A stretch of 64,000 nucleotides of DNA from Pusillibacter faecalis (lineage in GTDB: Bacteria; Bacillota; Clostridia; Oscillospirales; Oscillospiraceae): the NCBI RefSeq assembly GCF_018408705.1, contig NZ_AP023420.1:1426001-1490000 (forward strand), in the 5' to 3' direction. Below are positions 25,638 to 33,922 of this stretch, piece by piece. The notes under the pieces are model-generated. The model was not told the origin of the DNA, ran no database searches, and was given only the letters and a program-made list of their open reading frames with translations. Each line of letters starts with the position of its first letter. The first letter of the stretch is position 1. Position numbers and translations under genes: made by a program.

Positions 25638-28406
25638 ATGGATTACAACAAGACCATCAATCTGCCAAAGACCGACTTCCCCATGCGGGCGGGCCTGCCC
25701 AAGCGGGAGCCGGAGATGCTGGCGCGCTGGAAGAAGATCGACGTCTACGGGGAGCTTTTGAAGAAGAACGAGGGCAAGCCCCGCTTCTCCCTCCACGACG
25801 GCCCTCCGTTCTCTAACGGCGCGCTGCACATGGGCCACGCCCTCAATAAGTCCATCAAGGACTTCATCACCCGCTCCTACGCCATGCGGGGCTACTACAC
25901 CCCCTATATCCCCGGCTGGGACAACCACGGCATGCCCATCGAGTCCGCCATCATCAAGGAGCAGAAGCTCAACCGCAAGGCCATGAGCGTGCCGGAGTTC
26001 CGCTCCGCCTGCCACGCCTATGCCCAGCACTATGTGGATGTACAGAGCGAGGGCTTCCAGCGGATGGGCGTTGTCGGAGACTGGGCCCACCCCTACCTCA
26101 CCATGAACCCCGGCTTTGAAGCCGAGGAGGTGAAGGTTTTCGGCGCCATGTACAACAAGGGCTATATCTACAAGGGCTTCAAGCCCGTGTACTGGTGCCC
26201 CCACGACGAGACCGCCCTGGCGGAGGCGGAGATCGAGTATCAGGACGACCCCTGCACCACGGTCTATGTGAAGTTCCCCATGCACGACGACTGCGGCAAG
26301 CTGGGGGGCTATGACAAGCTCTTTTTCGTGATCTGGACCACCACCATCTGGACCCTCCCCGGGAACCTGGCCATTGCCCTCCACCCCGACGAGAGCTATG
26401 CCCTGGTGAAGGCCCCGAACGGTGAGGTCTATATCATGGCCGAGGCCCTGACGGAGAAGGTCATGGGAGTTGGCGGCTTTGCCAGCTACGAGATCTTGGA
26501 GACCCACCCTGGCTCCTTCTTTGAGAACATGCTGGCGGATCACCCCTTCCTGCCTAAGACCTCCCGTCTGGTGGTGGCGGACTATGTCACCATGGACTCC
26601 GGCACCGGCTGCGTCCACACTGCTCCGGGCTTTGGCGCGGACGACTATGAGACCTGCCGCCGCTACGGCATCGACATGGTGGTGCCCGTGGACGATCAGG
26701 GCCGCCACACGGACTACGCCGGCAAATATGCTGGCATGAAGACGGAGGACTCCAACCCCGTCATTCTGAACGATATGAAGGAGAGCGGGGCGCTCTTCGC
26801 CCAGGAGGACATCGTCCACAGCTATCCCCACTGCTGGCGCTGCAAGCACCCCATCATCTTCCGGGCAACGCCCCAGTGGTTCTGCTCCGTGGACTCCTTC
26901 AAGGAGGAGGCTGTCGCCGCCTGCGACGACGTGCGCTGGGTCCCCGGCTGGGGCATCGACCGGATCAAGGCCATGGTCCGGGAGCGCAGCGACTGGTGCA
27001 TCTCCCGCCAGCGCCGCTGGGGCCTGCCCATCCCCGTGGTCTACTGCAAGGACTGCGGCAAGCCCGTGTGCACCGACGAGACCATTGCCGCCATCTCCGC
27101 TCTCTTTGAGAAGGAGGGTTCCAACGCCTGGTTTGCCAGGGAGGCCGAGGAGATCCTGCCCGCCGGCTTCACCTGCCCCCACTGCGGCGGCAAGAGCGGC
27201 TTCACCAAGGAGGAGGACACCCTGGACGGCTGGTTTGACTCCGGCTCCACCCACTTCGCCGCCATGAAGCGGGATCAGGGCTTCTGGCCCGCCAACGTGT
27301 ATATGGAGGGTCTGGATCAGTACCGCGGCTGGTTCCAGTCCTCCCTGCTCACCGCCGTGGGCGCCCTGGGCCAGGGCGCGCCCTTCAAGGAGTGCATCAC
27401 CCACGGCTGGACCGTGGACGGCGAGGGCAAGGCCATGCACAAGTCTCTGGGCAACGGCATGGACCCCTATGAGATTTTCGACAAGTACGGCGCGGACCTG
27501 CTGCGGCTGTGGGCGGCCAGCGCGGACTACCACGCGGACATGCGCTGCTCCGACGGCATCTTCAAGCAGCTGAGCCAGAATTATCTGAAATTCCGCAACA
27601 CCGCCCGCTACTGCCTGGGCAACCTCAACGGCTTTGACCCGGACCGCCTGGTGGCGCCGGAGGAGATGCTGGAGCTGGACCGCTGGGCCGTCACCCGGCT
27701 GAACGGCCTGATCGCCAAGTGCTTCCAGGCCTACGACGACTACGAGTTCAACGCCGTCACCCACGCCATCAACGACTTCTGCGTGGTGGAGATGAGCAAC
27801 TTCTACCTGGATATCATCAAGGACCGGCTCTACTGCGACGAGACCGACGGAGAGAAGCGCCGCAGCGCCCAGACCGCGCTGTTCCTGATTCTCGACACCA
27901 TGACGAAAATCATGGCCCCCATCCTCTGCTTTACCTGCGACGAGATCTGGCAGGTGATGCCCCACCGCTCCGGCGACGACGGGCGGAACGTAGTGTTCAA
28001 CGAGATGAACCAGCCCTTTGCCGGCTATGCCCTGGACGAGGCCGCCATGGCCCGCTGGGACCGGCTGATCGCCGTCCGGGACGCCGTCAACGGCGCGCTG
28101 GAGGCCGCCCGTGCCGAGAAGAAGATTGGCAAGGCCCTGGAGGCCAAGGTGAAGCTGACCGTCCCGGCGGAGGATGCCTTCCTTGCCGAGATGGACGCCG
28201 AAACCCTGGCGGATCTGCTGATTGTCTCCCAGGCAGAGGCGAGCGTAGGCGGCGGGCTATCTGTCAGCGTGGAGGGCGCCGAGGGCGCCAAGTGCGAACG
28301 GTGCTGGAAGCAGTCCCCCGCCGTGGGCTCCGACCCGGCCCACCCCACCCTCTGCCCCCGGTGCGCAGGCGTCATCGCAAAGTCCGCTGTGCTCGGAACT
28401 CCCTGA
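25638..28406 (+). CDS. ileS: isoleucyl-tRNA synthetase
   Basis: A 922-residue class I synthetase that charges tRNA-Ile and edits valine. The HIGH motif is HMGHALNKS near residue 63; the KMSKS loop is present in the variant form AMHKSLGN near residue 599; the C-terminal zinc site uses CERCW near 886 and CPRC near 905. AGGAGGAA precedes the ATG. Expression is controlled by the T-box leader. The last ten codons fall inside the first unit of a 109-bp tandem repeat. Confidence 0.98.
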   Translation: MDYNKTINLPKTDFPMRAGLPKREPEMLARWKKIDVYGELLKKNEGKPRFSLHDGPPFSNGALHMGHALNKSIKDFITRSYAMRGYYTPYIPGWDNHGMPIESAIIKEQKLNRKAMSVPEFRSACHAYAQHYVDVQSEGFQRMGVVGDWAHPYLTMNPGFEAEEVKVFGAMYNKGYIYKGFKPVYWCPHDETALAEAEIEYQDDPCTTVYVKFPMHDDCGKLGGYDKLFFVIWTTTIWTLPGNLAIALHPDESYALVKAPNGEVYIMAEALTEKVMGVGGFASYEILETHPGSFFENMLADHPFLPKTSRLVVADYVTMDSGTGCVHTAPGFGADDYETCRRYGIDMVVPVDDQGRHTDYAGKYAGMKTEDSNPVILNDMKESGALFAQEDIVHSYPHCWRCKHPIIFRATPQWFCSVDSFKEEAVAACDDVRWVPGWGIDRIKAMVRERSDWCISRQRRWGLPIPVVYCKDCGKPVCTDETIAAISALFEKEGSNAWFAREAEEILPAGFTCPHCGGKSGFTKEEDTLDGWFDSGSTHFAAMKRDQGFWPANVYMEGLDQYRGWFQSSLLTAVGALGQGAPFKECITHGWTVDGEGKAMHKSLGNGMDPYEIFDKYGADLLRLWAASADYHADMRCSDGIFKQLSQNYLKFRNTARYCLGNLNGFDPDRLVAPEEMLELDRWAVTRLNGLIAKCFQAYDDYEFNAVTHAINDFCVVEMSNFYLDIIKDRLYCDETDGEKRRSAQTALFLILDTMTKIMAPILCFTCDEIWQVMPHRSGDDGRNVVFNEMNQPFAGYALDEAAMARWDRLIAVRDAVNGALEAARAEKKIGKALEAKVKLTVPAEDAFLAEMDAETLADLLIVSQAEASVGGGLSVSVEGAEGAKCERCWKQSPAVGSDPAHPTLCPRCAGVIAKSAVLGTP

Positions 28407-28594
28407 CGGGAATTCCTCACCCGCTCCCTTGCGCTGACGCCTCCCCACGGAAGCCATAGGGCTTCCGCAGGGGCCCCGAGGGATCGCAAAGTCCGCTATG
28501 CTGGGAACTCCCTGACGGGAATTCCTCACCCGCTCCCTTGCGCTGACGCCTCCCCACGGAAGCCATAGGGCTTCCGCGGGGGCCCCGAGGGATC
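28377..28594. repeat. 109-bp tandem duplication at the ileS 3' end
   Basis: Unit 1 (28377-28485) and unit 2 (28486-28594) differ at only a few bases; a third, partial start (GCAAAGTCCGC) begins at 28595. Unit 1 includes the last ten codons and stop of ileS. Each unit contains a perfect CGGAAGCC-atag-GGCTTCCG hairpin (28448-28467 in unit 1). The stretch 28407-28769 holds nothing else but this repeat, a terminator and the lspA promoter. Confidence 0.92.
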
Positions 28595-28650
28595 GCAAAG
28601 TCCGCCGCGCTCGGAGCGTTCTGACCGGGGCGGAAAGATTCTGAAGAACG

Positions 28651-28683
28651 AGCCCGGAGGCCAGTTGGCCTCTGGGCTTTTTT
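28651..28683 (+). terminator. terminator of the ileS operon
   Basis: AGCCC-g-GAGGCC stem closed by GGCCTC-t-GGGCT, followed by six T residues. Confidence 0.9.
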
Positions 28684-28705
28684 CTGCGGCGTATCGGTCC
28701 GGCGG

Positions 28706-28734
28706 TTGCAATTTTCCGCGAAAGCGTGTAAACT
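28706..28734 (+). promoter_or_regulatory. lspA promoter
   Basis: TTGCAA, 17 bases, TAAACT, about 35 bases before the lspA start. Confidence 0.65.
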
Positions 28735-28769
28735 GAGCGGGAAGTCTGCGTCATAAGGAGCTATCATTC

Positions 28770-29276
28770 ATGTTCTATGCTGTCTGTTCCCTGCTGGCCC
28801 TGGGTCTGCTGGCCCTGGACCAGTGGTCCAAAGCCTGGATTACCGCCAATCTCCCTCTGGGGGAGACGATGGACTTCCTGCCGGGCGTTTTAGGGCTGCG
28901 CGCCGTCCACAACTACGGCGCGGCCTGGTCCAGCTTCTCCGGCCAGCGGTGGCTGTTGGTGGCGGTGACGGGCTGCATCGTGCTGGCGGTGGCCGTTGCC
29001 CTGGCGCGGCGGCTGATCCGGCATCCGCTGGGTGTGGCCGCGGGGATGCTGATCATCGCCGGCGGCCTTGGCAACCTCATCGACCGGGTGCGGCTGGGGT
29101 ATGTGGTGGACATGCTCTACTTCCCCTTCTGGCCCTCCTATCCCACCTTCAACGCGGCGGATGTGTGCGTGGTGTCCGGCGCCGTGCTGGGGGCGGTCTA
29201 TTATCTATGGTTCTATGAAAAACACGACAAGCGAGGCGGAACGGATGGAACGGCTGACCCTGCGGACAACGCCTGA
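28770..29276 (+). CDS. lspA: lipoprotein signal peptidase
   Basis: A 168-residue four-helix membrane aspartyl protease that cuts prolipoprotein signal peptides. The catalytic aspartates lie in NLIDRVRLGYVVDM and FNAADVCVV, and the first helix has the family DQWSKAW motif. It should process the lipoproteins seen elsewhere in this window. The pseudouridine synthase gene overlaps its 3' end, the usual lspA-rluD pairing. Confidence 0.97.
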   Translation: MFYAVCSLLALGLLALDQWSKAWITANLPLGETMDFLPGVLGLRAVHNYGAAWSSFSGQRWLLVAVTGCIVLAVAVALARRLIRHPLGVAAGMLIIAGGLGNLIDRVRLGYVVDMLYFPFWPSYPTFNAADVCVVSGAVLGAVYYLWFYEKHDKRGGTDGTADPADNA

Positions 29277-30159
29277 GGAGGGCGGCCTCCGGGCGGACGT
29301 GTGGCTGGCGGCCCGGGTGGAGGCGCTCAGCCGCTCCGCTGCCGCGCGCCTTTTGGAGGAGGGGCGCGTCACCAGGAATGGAAAGCCCCTTGCCAAGCGG
29401 GACCGCCTGACCCCCGGCGAGACGGTGGAGGTGCTGCTGCCGGACCCAACGCCAGCGGAGGTGGGGCCGGAGGACATCCCTCTGGACGTGGTGTACGAGG
29501 ATGAGGACGTGATCGTGGTGAACAAGCCCAAGGGGCTGGTGGTCCACCCGGCCCCCGGCCATCCGGACGGCACGCTGGTCAACGCCCTGCTCCACCACTG
29601 CGGGGACAGTCTCTCCGGCATCGGCGGGGAGCTGCGCCCGGGCATCGTCCACCGGATTGACCAGGACACCTCCGGACTCATCATCGCGGCGAAGAACGAC
29701 CTGGCCCACCAGCGCCTTGCCGCCCAGCTCCAGGACCACACCCTGGCCCGGGTCTACCAGTGCATTGTCGTCGGCGGGCTGCGGGAGGACGCGGGCACCG
29801 TGGACGCCCCCATCGGCCGCCACCCCACGGACCGCAAGAAAATGGCCGTCGTCGCTGGCGGCCGCAGTGCCGTGACCCACTGGCGGGTGCTGGAGCGATT
29901 CCCGGGCTTTACCTATGTGGAGTGCCGCCTGGAGACCGGCCGCACCCACCAGATCCGCGTCCATATGGCCTACATCGGCCACCCCATCCTGGGGGACACG
30001 GTGTACGGGAATAAAAGGGCGGTTCCCGGTCTCCAGGGCCAGTGCCTCCATGCGGTGGGGCTGCGGTTCCGCCACCCCCGCACCGGCGGGCTGGTGGAGC
30101 TCACCTGCCCCCTGCCGGAGGAATTTGAGGCTCGGCTCCGGAAGCTCCGGGCGACCTGA
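29245..30159 (+). CDS. rluD: RluD-type pseudouridine synthase
   Basis: A 304-residue enzyme with an N-terminal S4 RNA-binding domain (SRSAAARLLEEGRVTRNGK) and a RluA/RluD catalytic domain. The catalytic Asp lies in VHRIDQDTSGL; ETGRTHQIRVHM is the conserved C-terminal motif. It modifies uridines in 23S rRNA. The start at 29245 lies inside the lspA 3' end; another in-frame ATG about ten codons upstream is possible. Which RluD paralogue it is remains unclear. Confidence 0.9.
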   Translation: MERLTLRTTPEEGGLRADVWLAARVEALSRSAAARLLEEGRVTRNGKPLAKRDRLTPGETVEVLLPDPTPAEVGPEDIPLDVVYEDEDVIVVNKPKGLVVHPAPGHPDGTLVNALLHHCGDSLSGIGGELRPGIVHRIDQDTSGLIIAAKNDLAHQRLAAQLQDHTLARVYQCIVVGGLREDAGTVDAPIGRHPTDRKKMAVVAGGRSAVTHWRVLERFPGFTYVECRLETGRTHQIRVHMAYIGHPILGDTVYGNKRAVPGLQGQCLHAVGLRFRHPRTGGLVELTCPLPEEFEARLRKLRAT

Positions 30160-30163
30160 TGCG

Positions 30164-30196
30164 AAGCGGCCCCGTCGGGGCCGCTTTATATTTTTG
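30164..30196 (+). terminator. terminator after the pseudouridine synthase
   Basis: AAGCGGCCCC/GGGGCCGCTT stem with three-base loop, then TATATTTTTG. Confidence 0.9.
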
Positions 30197-30286
30197 TGAA
30201 AAGAAAAACGTATAAAAACAAGGTATATTTGCCATAATGTACGAAAAGAAAACGATTACTCATGATATTTATGAGAAAATTTTTGG

Positions 30287-30315
30287 TTGACGGGGCATTC
30301 CTCTCCTGTTAGAAT
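30287..30315 (+). promoter_or_regulatory. promoter of the HPr-like gene
   Basis: TTGACG, 17 bases, TAGAAT, about 50 bases before the ATG. Confidence 0.7.
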
Positions 30316-30363
30316 GGGAAGCGTTCCAGAAGAACCCAGAATTCCGGAAAAGGAGGAACAAGG

Positions 30364-30585
30364 ATGAACAGAACGATTGAGATCAAAACGCCGGAACAGG
30401 TGGAAAAGATCAACCGGCTGGCGTGCGAGGCCCCCTACGAGGTGTGGCTGAGCACGGATACGCTCATGCTGGACGCCCGCTCCCTGCTGGGGCTGATGGC
30501 GCTGGTGGGACAGCGGGTCCATGTGGTGGCTGAGGATGACGTGGACCCCAAGCGGTTTAGCCGTCTGGTGGAGAAAATGGCGTAA
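30364..30585 (+). CDS. degenerate HPr-family protein
   Basis: A 73-residue protein with the size and pattern of HPr, including the conserved second half LDARSLLGLMAL and the C-terminal acidic/helical end. The active-site region that should carry the phosphorylated His (GIHARPA) instead reads CEAPYEVWLS, so it cannot take phosphate from enzyme I at that place. Similar degenerate HPr proteins are known in Clostridia. AAAGGAGG lies before the ATG. It has its own promoter and terminator and no PTS genes nearby. Confidence 0.75.
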   Translation: MNRTIEIKTPEQVEKINRLACEAPYEVWLSTDTLMLDARSLLGLMALVGQRVHVVAEDDVDPKRFSRLVEKMA

Positions 30586-30594
30586 GGAATTTGA

Positions 30595-30623
30595 GGGCGC
30601 GGCTTTTTAAGCCGCGCCCTTTG
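30595..30623 (+). terminator. terminator after the HPr-like gene
   Basis: GGGCGCGGCTT/AAGCCGCGCCC stem with T-rich loop, followed by TTTGTC, ten bases after the stop. Confidence 0.85.
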
Positions 30624-30709
30624 TCTGCCTCCGCGCCCCGCAGGAGTACGCGGGACCTGGGCCATGCCGCCAGTTCTCCCTGTTCTAGGTTTGTGTTGAT
30701 ATGAGGATG

Positions 30710-30744
30710 CCCGGCAAATCGGTGAATGATCTGCCGGGATTTTT
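30710..30744 (+). terminator. second hairpin with T-tract, no obvious gene upstream
   Basis: CCCGGCA/TGCCGGG with a 15-base loop followed by ATTTTT. It may be a backup terminator or a remnant. Confidence 0.5.
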
Positions 30745-30780
30745 GGTTGCTGCATGATATCAGATTGTCAGCCCGCCCTA

Positions 30781-31362
30781 TCATGCCTCAATAAAATGTT
30801 TTTCCGACTCGTTCCAATATTTTTGACATACGAAATCTGTGTTGCCATCAAAATTGAGCTGATACATTCTAAATATAACAGGAAAGTCTTTCGGCTGCCA
30901 TTGCTCTTCATAGGAATAGCAGTATTTCATGCCTAGCTTTTTCATCACATTGCCGCTTCTCGGATTGTTTTTGTCGTGGGTTGCCGTGATATATGCTAAA
31001 CCGTCTTTCTTTACTTGCTCCACCACGGCTTTTCCAGCTTCGGTCGCAATTCCCCGGTGCCAAAACTCTTTACGAAGTCCATAGCCAAAATCGTGAGGCT
31101 CTTCCAGATCAACCTTGATATAACCGATTGGGAAATCATCCTCTTTCAGGCAGACAGCGTAAGCATAAGCCTGCGGCTGTGCATATTTGGCAGCATATCT
31201 TTCCTCGTAAAAGTTCTTTGCTTCTTCCAGACTTTTTAATGGATACCACGGCAGAAACTGATTCGCCTCTTCATCCTTGAGAATCAGAAACAGAGCCTGG
31301 ATATCTTTTTTTGTAAACTTTCTTAAAATTAGGCGTTTCGTTTTTAATACAGGTGTATTCAT
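30781..31362 (-). CDS. GNAT acetyltransferase, RimJ/RimL type
   Basis: A 193-residue GCN5-related N-acetyltransferase. It begins LKTKRLILRKFTKKDIQALF as in RimL-type enzymes and has the acetyl-CoA-binding region FGYGLRKEFWHRGIATEAGK followed by NNPRSGNVMKKLGM. The substrate is unknown. It is clearly more A+T rich than the surrounding genes and its ribosome site is weak, suggesting recent acquisition. Confidence 0.85.
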   Translation of the reverse strand: MNTPVLKTKRLILRKFTKKDIQALFLILKDEEANQFLPWYPLKSLEEAKNFYEERYAAKYAQPQAYAYAVCLKEDDFPIGYIKVDLEEPHDFGYGLRKEFWHRGIATEAGKAVVEQVKKDGLAYITATHDKNNPRSGNVMKKLGMKYCYSYEEQWQPKDFPVIFRMYQLNFDGNTDFVCQKYWNESEKHFIEA

Positions 31363-31493
31363 GTTGTCCAGCCCCCCTGCTTTCCATTTGTGGCATGATT
31401 GATTATCATACCGTTATGTTTATGCCCTTGCCTGGTGAGATCGCCGGAGTTGCGCCCCATCAACCCTGATTTTGAGCGCTCCGGTTTTCTTTC

Positions 31494-31522
31494 TTGTACT
31501 TTTTTGCCGTTTATGATATCAT
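31494..31522 (+). promoter_or_regulatory. miaB promoter
   Basis: TTGTAC, 17 bases, TATCAT, about 40 bases before the start codon. Confidence 0.55.
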
Positions 31523-31560
31523 GAATCAGTTAAAGTATCAAAATGTCCGGAGGAATCGGT

Positions 31561-32979
31561 TTGGAACGAGAACGCGTACTGGTCCCGGAGGCGGAGCTTG
31601 AGCGCCAGCGGGAATTTGAAGAGAGGATTCGGGCGATGTTCGCCGCCCGGCAGGCCCATCCCCTGGCCTGCGTGGACACCTTCGGCTGTCAGCAGAACGT
31701 GGCGGACGGCCAAAAGCTCATGGGGATGCTGGAATCGTGCGGCTTCACCCTCACCGCCGACCCCAAGGAGGCGGACGTGGTGATTCTTAATACCTGCGCC
31801 GTCCGGGAGCACGCGGAGGACCGGGTGTTCGGCAACCTGGGGGCGTTGACCCACACGAAGAAGGAGAACCCGGAGCAGATCATCGCCCTGTGCGGCTGCA
31901 TGGCCCAGGAGCAGCGGGTGTCGGAGCGGATCAAAAAATCCTATCCCCATGTGAACCTGGTATTCGGGCCCCACGCCCTGTGGAAATTCCCGGAGCTTCT
32001 CTGGCAGGTCTATGAGAGCCGCCGTCGGGTGTTCTCTGTCCAGGACGAGCACGGCACCATTGCCGAGGGCCTCCCCGTGGTGCGGGAGAAGGGGGTCAAG
32101 GCCTGGGTCTCCATCATGTATGGGTGCAACAACTTCTGCTCCTACTGCATTGTGCCCTATGTCCGGGGCCGGGAGCGGAGCCGGGACCCCCAGGCGGTGC
32201 TCTCAGAGGTCCGGGAGCTGGTGGAAGCCGGGTACAGGGACATCACCCTGCTGGGCCAGAACGTGAACTCCTACGGAAACGACCTGGGCAGCGGGTACGA
32301 CTTTGCGGACCTGCTCTCCGAGATCGACCGGATTCCCGGGGACTACTGGATTCGCTTCATGTCCAGCCACCCCAAGGACGCAACCAGGAAACTCTTTGAC
32401 ACCATGGCCCGCTGCTCCCATGTCGCCAAGCAGCTCCACCTCCCCTTCCAGTCCGGCAGCGATCGGGTGCTGCGGGAGATGAACCGCCGCTACACCCGGG
32501 AGCAGTACCTGGAGTTGATTGCTTACGCCCGCTCCCTCATGCCGGAGCTGGTGGTGACTTCCGATGTGATCATCGGCTTTCCCGGCGAGACGGAGGCGGA
32601 GGCCATGGAAACGGTCTCCCTGGTGGAGGAGGTGGGCTTTGACGCCCTCTTCACCTTCCTCTACTCCCCCCGCCCCGGCACGAAGGCGGCGGAGCTGCCG
32701 GACCCCTTCCCCCGGGCGGAGAAGCAGAAGTGGTTTGACAAGCTCCTGGAGGTGCAGAACGCCAAATCCGCCGCTCTCCACGCCGCGTACGTGGGTAAAA
32801 CCGTGCAGGTGCTGGTGGACGGCGAGAGCGGCGACGGGGAGTTCCCCCTCTCCTCCCGCACGGAGGGCAACCGTCTGGTGCGGCTGAAGGGCGGGAAGGA
32901 GCTGATCGGGAAGTTCATCCACGTGAGGATTACCGGCAGCAACACCTGGGCGCTGTACGGCGAGGCGGTTCAGCGGTAG
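31561..32979 (+). CDS. miaB: tRNA-2-methylthio-N6-dimethylallyladenosine synthase
   Basis: A 472-residue radical-SAM methylthiotransferase acting on i6A37 of tRNA. The N-terminal cluster domain has DTFGCQQNVADG and the VVILNTCAVREHA Cys; the radical SAM motif GCNNFCSYCIVPYVRGRERS lies near residue 190; a TRAM domain ends the protein. The TTG at 31561 is preferred because GGAGGA (31549-31554) is spaced six bases before it; ATG 31543 precedes that site. It starts the miaB-mutS-mutL-miaA-hfq block; MiaA makes its substrate. Confidence 0.96.
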   Translation: MERERVLVPEAELERQREFEERIRAMFAARQAHPLACVDTFGCQQNVADGQKLMGMLESCGFTLTADPKEADVVILNTCAVREHAEDRVFGNLGALTHTKKENPEQIIALCGCMAQEQRVSERIKKSYPHVNLVFGPHALWKFPELLWQVYESRRRVFSVQDEHGTIAEGLPVVREKGVKAWVSIMYGCNNFCSYCIVPYVRGRERSRDPQAVLSEVRELVEAGYRDITLLGQNVNSYGNDLGSGYDFADLLSEIDRIPGDYWIRFMSSHPKDATRKLFDTMARCSHVAKQLHLPFQSGSDRVLREMNRRYTREQYLELIAYARSLMPELVVTSDVIIGFPGETEAEAMETVSLVEEVGFDALFTFLYSPRPGTKAAELPDPFPRAEKQKWFDKLLEVQNAKSAALHAAYVGKTVQVLVDGESGDGEFPLSSRTEGNRLVRLKGGKELIGKFIHVRITGSNTWALYGEAVQR

Positions 32980-33215
32980 ATTTCCCGGGCCAGGAGGAAG
33001 GCCTTGCGGGCGACCCAGTCCACATAGGCGTCACTGGTGGCGTTGCGGGCGGCCTCATAGAAGAGGAAAAGATCTTTCTGCTCTGGGGAGAAGGTTTCCT
33101 CCAGTTCGCTCAGGGCCTGGGATTCTTGCCGTTCCCGGCAGCGGTATTCCGCTGTGAGTGGAGTGCATTCTCTCTGGCGGAGGGCAAAAAGCAGAGTGTC
33201 GATGTAATCGTCCAT
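32970..33215 (-). CDS. small protein, DUF6809-like
   Basis: An 81-residue soluble, charged helical protein (LRQRECTPLTAEYRCRE, then LEETFSPEQKDLFLFYEAA) resembling the DUF6809 group of unknown function. AGGAGTG precedes the ATG. Its 3' end overlaps the end of miaB by ten bases on the opposite strand. It is divergent from an XRE regulator and shares an intergenic region with twin palindromes, so that regulator probably controls it. Confidence 0.7.
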   Translation of the reverse strand: MDDYIDTLLFALRQRECTPLTAEYRCRERQESQALSELEETFSPEQKDLFLFYEAARNATSDAYVDWVARKAFLLAREIYR

Positions 33216-33238
33216 AAAAAATCACTCCTAAGTATGTA

Positions 33239-33268
33239 TTGACAGGAATATTCGTTCCTCTTTAAAAT
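33239..33268 (+). promoter_or_regulatory. promoter of the XRE gene
   Basis: TTGACA, 18 bases, TAAAAT. A palindromic operator fills the spacer. Confidence 0.75.
33244..33259. promoter_or_regulatory. operator copy 1
   Basis: AGGAATATTCGTTCCT, an inverted repeat AGGAA/TTCCT, within the plus-strand promoter. A near-identical copy lies 34 bases away (start to start). Confidence 0.75.
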
Positions 33269-33269
33269 G

Positions 33270-33298
33270 ATTGTAGCAGGAATATTTGTTCCTGTCAA
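33270..33298 (-). promoter_or_regulatory. promoter of the DUF6809-like gene
   Basis: On the minus strand TTGACA, 17 bases, TACAAT; the second operator fills the spacer. Confidence 0.78.
33278..33293. promoter_or_regulatory. operator copy 2
   Basis: AGGAATATTTGTTCCT, one base different from copy 1, placed in the minus-strand promoter. Confidence 0.75.
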
Positions 33299-33313
33299 GT
33301 GGAAGGGGCACCT

Positions 33314-33550
33314 ATGACCTTTTCTGAGCATCTTTTTTATCTGCGGGAAAGAAGAAAGTTGAAACAGTCCGATGTTGCGGACGCGATTGGGATCACTGTA
33401 CGGGGGTATCGGAACTATGAGCGGGGAACCCGGGAGCCGGCGATGTCCACGCTGATCGCTCTGGCGGATTTTTATGGGATTAGTCTCGATGAGCTGGTTT
33501 GCCGGAGGCGTGAGGGGGAGCCGTCCGATGGGACGGGGCAGGAGCCATGA
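33314..33550 (+). CDS. XRE-family regulator with element-derived C-terminus
   Basis: A 78-residue HTH_3 protein: LRERRKLKQSDVADAIGITV and YRNYERGTREPAMSTL cover the DNA-binding domain (about residues 10-55). The ATG at 33314 follows GGAAGGGG. The last nine or so codons and the stop come from repeat copy A, which begins at about 33522. It probably binds the twin palindromes between itself and the divergent DUF6809-like gene. Confidence 0.85.
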   Translation: MTFSEHLFYLRERRKLKQSDVADAIGITVRGYRNYERGTREPAMSTLIALADFYGISLDELVCRRREGEPSDGTGQEP

Positions 33551-33892
33551 TGATGGCTGGGCATTCCACCCCCCATTCTCTTTTTGTCTTGCCAAAAAGA
33601 GAATGGGCCGCACCCGCAGGGGGTATGCCGCATCCGTAAGCGGCACAGCCGCCAACGGCTGCGCAATGGACGGTCCAAGAGAAAAAACGCCGGGCGCGAT
33701 CTTGCGCGTTCGCACAAGTTCGCTTCAATACGGGGGTCTTCCGAATCAGTTCCGACCAAGTGAAGAAGTCCCCTACCGGCTCGCGCCGTCCCCTGGCAGT
33801 TGAAAGACATTCCCCCGCGAGTCTGGTGCAAAGGTAGCTTTGTTGGTACTCGTCGAGACTGCGTGCTTCTCTTTCCGCTGGCGCTACCCTGG
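33522..33892 (-). repeat. structured repeat element, copy A (long form)
   Basis: About 371 bp, running from CGTCCGATGGGA to CGCTGGCGCTACCCTGG. It is inverted relative to copy B. Conserved hairpins: 33573-33606 (14-bp perfect stem CCATTCTCTTTTTG with its complement) and 33696-33723 (12-position stem, ten paired). Strand given is the inferred sense direction. It carries the 56-nt module shared with B and C. I see no convincing coding function. Confidence 0.88.
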
Positions 33893-33922
33893 CGGTGGCT
33901 GAGAGCCAGCCGCCCTAAAGCA

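Noticed and set aside
25497..27965. 822-codon minus-strand frame
   Set aside because: Antisense shadow of ileS.
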